Shown here one piece after another: positions 58,332-64,000 of a stretch of DNA of 64,000 nucleotides. Positions within the stretch are counted from its first letter, which is position 1, and each line of letters begins with the position of its first letter. The notes below the pieces were generated by a model. The model saw only the letters and a program-made list of their open reading frames with translations, had not been told where the DNA came from and did no database searches. Source of the DNA: Chitinophagales bacterium (lineage in GTDB: Bacteria > Bacteroidota > Bacteroidia > Chitinophagales > Chitinophagaceae); NCBI GenBank assembly GCA_017303855.1, contig JAFLBL010000016.1:1-64000 (forward strand), in the 5' to 3' direction. Made by a program: the position numbers and the translations under genes.

Positions 58332-60275
58332 ATGAGAAACATGTTCAGTGTCGTTCGTTTTTTGTTTTTGGTGATGGCCGGCGTGGCATTTATTTCCACC
58401 ACGGCGCAAGACAGTACCGCTCTCTATAAATGGGAAGTCAGCAGTAAGAAAACAGGAGAGGGGGTGTATGAAATTTCATTCAGTACCACGGCCACACAGG
58501 GCTACCAGCTCTATGCCCCGAACCAGGAACTGGGAGGCATCAAAACGGTTGAACTGTTGTTTCCGGACTCGGCGATTACCGCGGATCCGCTCTTCGGAGA
58601 AACGGGAACGGCTAACCGCTTTGCCAGCCCGATCTTCGATCAGACGGTGGTGAAAGTTTATGAGGGCAGCACTACCTGGACCAGCCGTATTACAATAAAA
58701 GGGAGAGTGCCCGCTACCCTCCAGGGCAGCCTTACTTATTTCTACGGGAAAGGAGAAGAGTTCAGTCCCGACGCGCCATTGGCTTTTTCCGTAGCGTTGG
58801 AAGGCGGGGAAAAAGTGGCGGGGAGTAAAGTGTCCGCCATTGATATCCATAACCCGAAAGCGCCCTGCGGGGATGAGGGTACCACGAATAAAAGTTTGCT
58901 GACGATTTTTTTACTGGGATTGCTGGGCGGATTAATAGCCCTGGTAACGCCCTGTGTGTTTCCGATGATTCCGGTAACGGTTACATTTTTTACCAAGAAA
59001 TCAACCGACCGGAAAAAAGGCGTAACCAATGCGCTGCTATATGGGTTCTTTATTTTCCTGATTTATGTACTGATCACGCTGCCCTTTCATGTTGCCGGGA
59101 AAGCCATCAGTCCGGAGATCTTTAATAATATTTCCACGAATGTGCCGCTGAACCTGCTCTTCTTTGCCATTTTTGTGGCATTTGCCCTTTCCTTTTTTGG
59201 CTTGTACGAAATCGGATTGCCGGCTTCTTTTGCCAATAAGGCGGATTCCAAATCGGGGCTTGGCAATATCGGGGGCATATTCTTTATGGCTACCACACTG
59301 GCCATCGTTTCATTTTCCTGCACCGGTCCTTTACTGGGTACCTTACTGGTAGGCGTAGCCGATCAGGGGGCCTGGCCGCTTACAGTGGGTGCGGCGGGCT
59401 TCGGTATTGCATTGGGATTACCTTTTGCCCTTTTTGCCATGTTCCCGCACTGGCTGCAATCCCTGCCCAAATCCGGCGGCTGGATGACGGATGTGAAAGT
59501 GGTACTGGGTTTCCTGGAGCTGGCCCTGGCGGTTAAGTTTTTATCCAACGCGGACCTGGTGATACAGTGGGGACTGCTGAAGCGGGAAGTATTTATCGGA
59601 CTCTGGATACTGATTGGATTGCTGATTGTGTTGTATTTGCTGGGCTGGTTGCGGATCGCACATAGTTCGCCGGTGAAGAAATTCGGCGTACTGCGGATCG
59701 GGTTTATCGTTTTGTTTGCGTCGGTAACCATTTACCTGTTGCCCGGATTGGTGAATGGACGGCTGGCCCTGATCAGCGGATTTCCGCCGCCGCGTACCTA
59801 TAGTCTGAATCCGCCCGAGCGTAAAGCCTTATTTGAACCGCTTCATAATGATTATACAGCGGCACTGGCAAGGGCAAAGGCGGAAAATAAACCGGTGCTG
59901 ATTGATTTTACCGGATGGGCCTGTGTGAACTGCCGCCGGATGGAGGAGAATATCTGGCCGGATAAAATCGTGGACAGCCTGATGCGGAATGAATTTGTGG
60001 TGGTATCCCTGTATGTGGATGAGCGGAAGAAACTTCCCTTACAGGAACAGACGGTGGAGAAACTGTCCAATAATACGGAGAAGTCAATTGTTACGGTGGG
60101 GGATAAATGGGCCACGTTCCAGATTGAAAATTTCGGAGCTACTTCACAGCCGCAGTATGCGATATTGTCGCCCGACCAGGTGCTGCTTACCAAAACGAAA
60201 TTCTATACGCCCGATGCAGATGAGTTTATTGAGTGGCTGGAATGCGGGCTGCGGACATTTCGGGGGAGTAAATAA
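58332..60275 (+). CDS. dsbD: Thiol:disulfide interchange protein DsbD
   Basis: 647 residues from ATG 58332 (signal peptide MRNMFSVVRFLFLVMAGVAF). A TTG at 58320 lies inside the terminator stem and is rejected. Order: nDsbD-like domain (about 30-175), eight-helix CcdA-like membrane domain with Cys208 (LVTPCVFPMIP) and Cys330 (FSCTGPLLG), and a C-terminal thioredoxin domain with C531-V-N-C534 (GWACVNCRRME). It moves electrons from cytoplasmic thioredoxin to the periplasm. The nDsbD domain has YFYGKGEEFSPD where the upstream protein has YQTCDDEKCLPP, so it has lost both cysteines. Confidence 0.95.
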   Translation: MRNMFSVVRFLFLVMAGVAFISTTAQDSTALYKWEVSSKKTGEGVYEISFSTTATQGYQLYAPNQELGGIKTVELLFPDSAITADPLFGETGTANRFASPIFDQTVVKVYEGSTTWTSRITIKGRVPATLQGSLTYFYGKGEEFSPDAPLAFSVALEGGEKVAGSKVSAIDIHNPKAPCGDEGTTNKSLLTIFLLGLLGGLIALVTPCVFPMIPVTVTFFTKKSTDRKKGVTNALLYGFFIFLIYVLITLPFHVAGKAISPEIFNNISTNVPLNLLFFAIFVAFALSFFGLYEIGLPASFANKADSKSGLGNIGGIFFMATTLAIVSFSCTGPLLGTLLVGVADQGAWPLTVGAAGFGIALGLPFALFAMFPHWLQSLPKSGGWMTDVKVVLGFLELALAVKFLSNADLVIQWGLLKREVFIGLWILIGLLIVLYLLGWLRIAHSSPVKKFGVLRIGFIVLFASVTIYLLPGLVNGRLALISGFPPPRTYSLNPPERKALFEPLHNDYTAALARAKAENKPVLIDFTGWACVNCRRMEENIWPDKIVDSLMRNEFVVVSLYVDERKKLPLQEQTVEKLSNNTEKSIVTVGDKWATFQIENFGATSQPQYAILSPDQVLLTKTKFYTPDADEFIEWLECGLRTFRGSK

Positions 60276-60298
60276 GCGGGAGAAAAATGCGCTTTCTG

Positions 60299-60435
60299 CC
60301 TGCCGGCAGAGTTTCACACATAGGAACATAGGGACATAGATTCCATAGAATACAGTCCAGTGGTTCAACGATTGGAAAATTATATAAATCCGCAGGTTTA
60401 GTTCACATAGTTATCACCTGCGGTGATGTGAACCG
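60299..60435 (+). repeat. Direct repeat C, copy 1
   Basis: Begins CCTGCCGGCAG then an 8-bp periodic tract (ACATAGGA, ACATAGGG, ACATAGAT) and ends TTCACATAGTTATCACCTGC (quoted end piece). About 75% like the copy at 60720-60858. It lies within the 995-bp spacer 60276-61270, which holds no protein gene that I can support. Confidence 0.75.
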
Positions 60436-60526
60436 TTTTAAATAAACTTTAATCCTGTTTAATGCTTCTGTATAAAACAAAGCCCGATCAGCAACGAATA
60501 CCTGCTTTGTACACCCAATGAAAATT

Positions 60527-60554
60527 GAGCATTGATCATTGGACGTTGAACATT
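60527..60554 (+). repeat. Heptad array (GAGCATT type), copy 1
   Basis: GAGCATT, GATCATT, GGACGTT, GAACATT in strict 7-bp register, preceded by CCAATGAAAATT as in the second copy at 60952. Confidence 0.7.
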
Positions 60555-60608
60555 TTTCTAATAATCGCTTTGCATGTGTACATTGTCGGCAGCCAACAAC
60601 ATGACCCC

Positions 60609-60706
60609 AATGACCCTCTGCCACCCTGTAAGGGTGCGTTGTCGGTAACAAACAAACCATACGCAATGACTCTCTGCCACCCTGTAGGGGTGCTTTGTTG
60701 GTTAAT
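60609..60706 (+). repeat. Two tandem hairpin units (CACCC-N5-GGGTG)
   Basis: Two related units about 56 bp apart, each AATGAC(C/T)CTCTGCCACCCTG followed by a stem CACCC/GGGTG (60622-60636 and 60678-60692) and a TTGT(C/T)GGT tail. Function unknown. Confidence 0.65.
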
Positions 60707-60719
60707 AACGGATTTCACA

Positions 60720-60858
60720 CCTGCCGGCAGTGTTTCACACATAGGAACATAGGTACATAGATTACATAGAATACAAAGCAAAAGGTTCAGCGGGTTGAGG
60801 CTCGTGGCAGTGCGGAGGTTAAGTTCACATAGTTATCACCTGCGGTGATGTGATCGGC
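60720..60858 (+). repeat. Direct repeat C, copy 2
   Basis: Same order as copy 1: CTGCCGGCAG, TTTCACACATAGGAACATAG, octad tract (ACATAGGA, ACATAGGT, ACATAGAT, TACATAGA), and the end TTCACATAGTTATCACCTGC. Distance between copies is about 421 bp. Confidence 0.75.
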
Positions 60859-60951
60859 ATAAATGGAGTAATTATTTTACTGTTCAAAAAACCTGCATTT
60901 AGCAAGGCCCAACTTAAAACACATGCATCCTTTGAACGTCCAATGAAAATT

Positions 60952-60979
60952 GAGCATTGAGCGTTGAGTTTTGAACATT
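60952..60979 (+). repeat. Heptad array (GAGCATT type), copy 2
   Basis: GAGCATT, GAGCGTT, GAGTTTT, GAACATT in 7-bp register; 425 bp after copy 1, so the array moved together with repeat C as part of one duplicated unit. Confidence 0.7.
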
Positions 60980-61028
60980 TTCTTCATTCGTATATACTTT
61001 CCGGAATCCGATTCTTAATTGCTTTCAA

Positions 61029-61061
61029 TAAAAAACAGCCTCCGGAAAAAACCGGAGGCTG
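61029..61061 (-). terminator. Intrinsic terminator on the minus strand after the sigma factor gene
   Basis: CAGCCTCCGG (61036-61045) and CCGGAGGCTG (61052-61061) form a 10-bp stem with a 6-base loop. On the minus strand six T follow. It is 210 bp after the sigma factor stop. Confidence 0.88.
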
Positions 61062-61270
61062 CTCAATTTGGTGTCATTCTGCACCAGCCTTTCCATGGTA
61101 ACAACAGGCCTGAAGAACTGTAGAAATCAGTACTGTAAACCGGGGTACCGCGACCGGGAAATAGCTTCCGCAACCAGCGAAGACATTGCACGGACCGGAT
61201 ACCTGTACGGTCGGAGATGCAGAATGACAAAACCTTGGTCTTTCAAAAAATGTAAAGACGGAGGCCAATA

Positions 61271-61852
61271 TTATAATGCGATCTGTTTTTGGGTCATCAG
61301 CTTGCGTAAGTTAATCAATCCGTAACGCATTCTTCCCAACGCGGTGTTAATGCTGCAGTTGGTGGCGGCGGCGATTTCCTTAAAGCTCATATCCGCATAG
61401 TGACGCAGGATAATCACTTCGCGCTGATCTTCGGGCAGACTCTGCAGCATATCGCGTACGCGGTCATGGCTCTGCCTTTTCATCAGGGTTACTTCCGCAC
61501 TGTCTTCAGAGAAGTTCAGTACTTCAAAAATATCTTTGTCTTCACCATTGCGGATCGTGGGGGTACGCTTCACTTTACGGAAATGATCCACACAAAGATT
61601 GTGGGCAATCCGCATGGCCCAGGGCAGGAATTTTCCTTCCTCGGTATAACGGCCGCCACGCATAGTGTCGATAATCCGGATAAATGCGTCCTGGAAGATG
61701 TCTTCGGCCAGGTATTTGTCTTTTACCAGGAACAGGATGGATGTGTACAGTTTGTCCTTATGACGCAGTACTAAGGCCTCTAAGGCACTGAGATTGCCGT
61801 CCTGGAACAGGTGGATCAGTTCGTGATCGGTTTTTTTTGCTAAAGCTTTCAT
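61271..61852 (-). CDS. ECF-type RNA polymerase sigma factor
   Basis: 193 residues. Region 2 (about 25-95: ALVLRHKDKLYTSILFLV; DIFQDAFIRIIDTM; FLPWAMRIAHNLCVDHFRK) and region 4 (about 130-185: LPEDQREVIILRHYADMSFK; EIAAATNCSINTALGRMRYG) are both complete; region 3 is absent, as in the ECF group. No anti-sigma gene, TonB-type partner or transmembrane sensor is adjacent. Divergent from uvrA, so the 283-bp spacer holds both promoters. Confidence 0.94.
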   Translation of the reverse strand: MKALAKKTDHELIHLFQDGNLSALEALVLRHKDKLYTSILFLVKDKYLAEDIFQDAFIRIIDTMRGGRYTEEGKFLPWAMRIAHNLCVDHFRKVKRTPTIRNGEDKDIFEVLNFSEDSAEVTLMKRQSHDRVRDMLQSLPEDQREVIILRHYADMSFKEIAAATNCSINTALGRMRYGLINLRKLMTQKQIAL

Positions 61853-62135
61853 AACTCCTACAGTTTTTGGTTTTTTTCCGCATGCAACTGCACGCAGAGA
61901 AATTGGATATTGGAAACAGTAAAAAAAAGTCGGTTAAAAAAAAGTGTAGATGTTATGCAATAGGCGGTGTGAGTTTTGGGTTATTCATATGTTGGATATT
62001 GTGATATAAAAATAGGTCATTTCAGGAAATTGCCAAACATTTGTAGCCGAAATACGTAGTACTTGTGCTAACGAAATGTTAATGATTTTGGCTGAAACCC
62101 GCGAGGGTCAAGGCTTTACCAATCCTGAGACCATA

Positions 62136-64000
62136 ATGGACCGTACAATAAAAGGGAAGAATCCCGCCAAAGCCCGGACCGTAATTTCCGCAGAAAATAT
62201 CCTTATCCGGGGTGCCCGGGTACATAATCTGAAAAATGTGACCGTGGAAATACCACGGAATAAACTCATTGTCGTGACCGGTGTGTCCGGTTCCGGTAAA
62301 TCATCTCTGACCATTGATACACTTTATGCCGAAGGGCAGCGCCGCTATGCGGAAAGCCTGAGTGCCTATGCCCGGCAGTTTCTCAACCGCATGAATAAGC
62401 CGGATGTGGATATGATCAAGGGCCTATGCCCGGCTATTGCCATCGAACAGAAAGTGAGTACCCGCACACCCCGCAGTACGGTCGGCAGCATGACGGAAAT
62501 TTATGAATACCTGCGGTTGCTTTTTGCAAGGGTGGGTAAAACGATTTCACCCGTATCCGGACGTGTGGTAAAAAAAGACGATGTCACGGATGTGGTAAAC
62601 GCAATTCGTTCACTGAAACCCGGTGACAAGGCATTTATTCTCGCGCTGTTTAAAAAGCACAAGAACCGGGATATAAAGGAAGAACTGAATATCCTGGTAC
62701 AAAAAGGATTTTCGCGGGTGTATGCACAACAAACAACAGACAACGGACAAGCCGGAACCGTGTACAGCATTGAAGACCTGCTGGAACTGCAGGATAAAGA
62801 GCTGAAGAAAAAAAATATCACGCATATTCTTATCGACCGGCTCGTGGCGAAAGAGGAATTTGATGAAGACGATTTACACAGGATGGCCGATTCCGTTGGC
62901 ACCGCGTTTTATGAAGGTGAGGGCGACGTCTACCTCCAGGTCTCTCCCGACTCCCGACTCCAGACTTCCGACTCCCGACTCCCGACTTCCGACTCCCGAC
63001 TCCCGACTTCCGACTCCCGACTCCCGACTCCCGACTCCCGACTCTCCACTCTCCACTCTCTTCTCCATTTCAACAACCGCTTCGAACTCGATGGCATGAC
63101 GTTCGAAGAACCGGTGCCGAATTTATTTTCATTTAATAATCCTTTTGGTGCCTGTCCGGTTTGTGAAGGATTTTCGCAGGTACTGGGTATTGATCCGGAC
63201 CTGGTAATTCCCGACAGGCGGCTGAGCGTATATGAAGGAGCTGTAGCGCCATGGAAAGGAGAGAAACTTGACTGGTGGCGCCAGAATTTTATTAAAGGCG
63301 CTAAGAAGTTTGATTTCCCCGTGCATAAACCGGTAGCGGATCTTACCGCGGCCCAGTATGCGCAGCTCTGGGAAGGCAGTCATGATGTATATGGCATTAA
63401 AGATTTTTTCAAAGATGTGGAGTCTCAGTTGTACAAAGTGCAGTACCGGGTATTGCTGAGCCGTTACCGGGGACGTACGGAATGTACGGACTGTAAAGGC
63501 TTCCGCTTGCGCCGGGAAGCCCTGTATGTACAGGTAAACGGCATGCATATCGGCGAACTCAGTGCCATGCCCGTAAAGGATCTTAAAGCCTGGTTCAATA
63601 CACTGGAACCGGTGCTTACGGCACAGGATAAAGACATTGCCAAACGCATCCTGCTGGAATTGCATAGCCGCCTGGATACGTTGATTAAAGTCGGATTGGG
63701 TTATCTCACGTTGAGCCGGCTGGCCAATACACTCAGTGGTGGTGAAAGTCAGCGGATCCAGCTGACCCGGAGCCTGGGGAGCAATCTCACCAATTCATTA
63801 TATATTCTGGATGAGCCGTCGATCGGGCTGCATTCGCGCGATACGGCCAACCTGATAACCGTGTTGAAAGAACTGCGTGATCTTGGTAATACCGTGGTGG
63901 TGGTGGAACATGATGAAATGATGATGCGGGAAGCGGATCATATCATTGATATGGGGCCGCTGGCCTCTCATCTCGGTGGCGAAGTAATTGCGGAAGGCGA
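62136..64000 (+). CDS. uvrA: Excinuclease ABC subunit A (3' end outside window) with an in-frame heptad insertion
   Basis: The first 621 codons are seen; the frame runs off the window. Other in-frame ATGs at 62076 and 62082 are possible starts. Visible parts: Walker A GVSGSGKSSLTIDTLYAEG, AYARQFLNRMNKPDVD, the UvrB-binding region, zinc cysteines (ACPVCEGF and ECTDCKGFRLR), signature LSGGESQRIQL, Walker B YILDEPSIGLH and VVEHDEMMMREADHI. UvrA finds DNA damage in nucleotide excision repair. Between VYLQV and HFNNRFELDG a run of 42 codons is made only of 7-bp repeats (62944-63069) and encodes SDSRLPT-type heptapeptides. The frame is kept and all core motifs around it are intact. Confidence 0.95.
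   Translation, partial: MDRTIKGKNPAKARTVISAENILIRGARVHNLKNVTVEIPRNKLIVVTGVSGSGKSSLTIDTLYAEGQRRYAESLSAYARQFLNRMNKPDVDMIKGLCPAIAIEQKVSTRTPRSTVGSMTEIYEYLRLLFARVGKTISPVSGRVVKKDDVTDVVNAIRSLKPGDKAFILALFKKHKNRDIKEELNILVQKGFSRVYAQQTTDNGQAGTVYSIEDLLELQDKELKKKNITHILIDRLVAKEEFDEDDLHRMADSVGTAFYEGEGDVYLQVSPDSRLQTSDSRLPTSDSRLPTSDSRLPTPDSRLSTLHSLLHFNNRFELDGMTFEEPVPNLFSFNNPFGACPVCEGFSQVLGIDPDLVIPDRRLSVYEGAVAPWKGEKLDWWRQNFIKGAKKFDFPVHKPVADLTAAQYAQLWEGSHDVYGIKDFFKDVESQLYKVQYRVLLSRYRGRTECTDCKGFRLRREALYVQVNGMHIGELSAMPVKDLKAWFNTLEPVLTAQDKDIAKRILLELHSRLDTLIKVGLGYLTLSRLANTLSGGESQRIQLTRSLGSNLTNSLYILDEPSIGLHSRDTANLITVLKELRDLGNTVVVVEHDEMMMREADHIIDMGPLASHLGGEVIAEG
62944..63069 (+). repeat. 18-unit heptad array inside the uvrA coding frame
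   Basis: Eighteen consecutive 7-bp units, mostly CTCCCGA and CTTCCGA, ending CTCTCCA, CTCTCCA, CTCTCTT, CTCCATT. The total is 126 bp (42 codons), so the uvrA frame is preserved. Because 7 is not a multiple of 3, three heptads encode one heptapeptide (DSRLPTP in rotation) in every forward frame, with no stop codon. Confidence 0.93.

Noticed and set aside
62860..63099. Small frame encoding LPTPDSR repeats
   Set aside because: It is the +1 frame of the uvrA array; the array is stop-free in all forward frames, so an open frame there has no meaning.
1..64000. tRNA, rRNA or tmRNA genes
   Set aside because: No cloverleaf with TTCGANTC-type T-arm or rRNA-like stretch was noticed on either strand; a covariance search was not possible, so a missed tRNA cannot be fully excluded.

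Overview
The window is chromosomal DNA (roughly 48% GC by eye) from a member of the phylum Bacteroidota, most likely family Chitinophagaceae. The reasons are: an mraZ-to-ftsZ cell wall and division cluster without murF, murB or ddl; an FtsZ with a very long C-terminal linker; TTG and GTG starts with weak Shine-Dalgarno sites; Bacteroidota-type -7 boxes (TAnnTTTG); and families such as DUF6427, a FadN-type HADH/ECH fusion and a MetG with a C-terminal tRNA-binding domain. No rRNA, tRNA, CRISPR array, phage or complete insertion sequence was seen.

Layout. 1-2.3 kb: end of a sensor histidine kinase, queA and a DUF3052 gene. 2.5-19.6 kb: the dcw operon, all on the plus strand (mraZ, rsmH, ftsL, ftsI, murE, mraY, murD, ftsW, murG, murC, ftsQ, ftsA, ftsZ). 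It has a MraZ operator of three repeats at the front and a strong intrinsic terminator after ftsZ. 19.7-36.2 kb: housekeeping and metabolic genes (DEAD-box helicase, ABC exporter, TIGR01777 protein, metzincin, DPP-IV-like peptidase, FadN-type enzyme, a giant AsmA-like protein, metG). 36.3-42.0 kb: an accessory region with a frameshifted YARHG gene, two small exported proteins, an AAA_14/DUF4143 ATPase and several families of structured repeats. 42-57.7 kb: a tandem-domain esterase, a GH3 glycosidase, a Crp/Fnr regulator, LD-carboxypeptidase, OxyR, two paralogous alpha/beta hydrolases, a TPR lipoprotein, a KUP potassium transporter, DUF6427 and purQ. 57.8-64 kb: a split DsbD system, a 1-kb repeat-filled spacer, an ECF sigma factor and the first part of uvrA.

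The most unusual signal is a family of short tandem arrays that nearly all have a period of 7 bp although their unit sequences differ (CTCCCGA, CTACTAA, ACATCTC, CTGGCAC, AAGTACG, GTGGAGA, TTTTTAC, GAGCATT). At least five arrays start exactly at the stop codon of a gene (ftsA, the fadN-like gene, the two-domain esterase, the TPR lipoprotein and kup), with the stop codon forming part of the first heptad. One array of 18 units (126 bp, 42 codons) lies in frame inside uvrA. A second unusual feature is a ~110-bp element (three copies) with two stems kept by compensatory changes; each copy sits just upstream of an accessory gene, a cassette-like arrangement.

Regulatory sites that agree with the neighbouring regulators are: a triple MraZ box before mraZ, an OxyR half-site overlapping the start of oxyR (whose product has Cys199 and Cys208), and a perfect TTGAT-N4-ATCAA palindrome between a Crp/Fnr gene carrying the ExxSR recognition helix and a GH3 gene.
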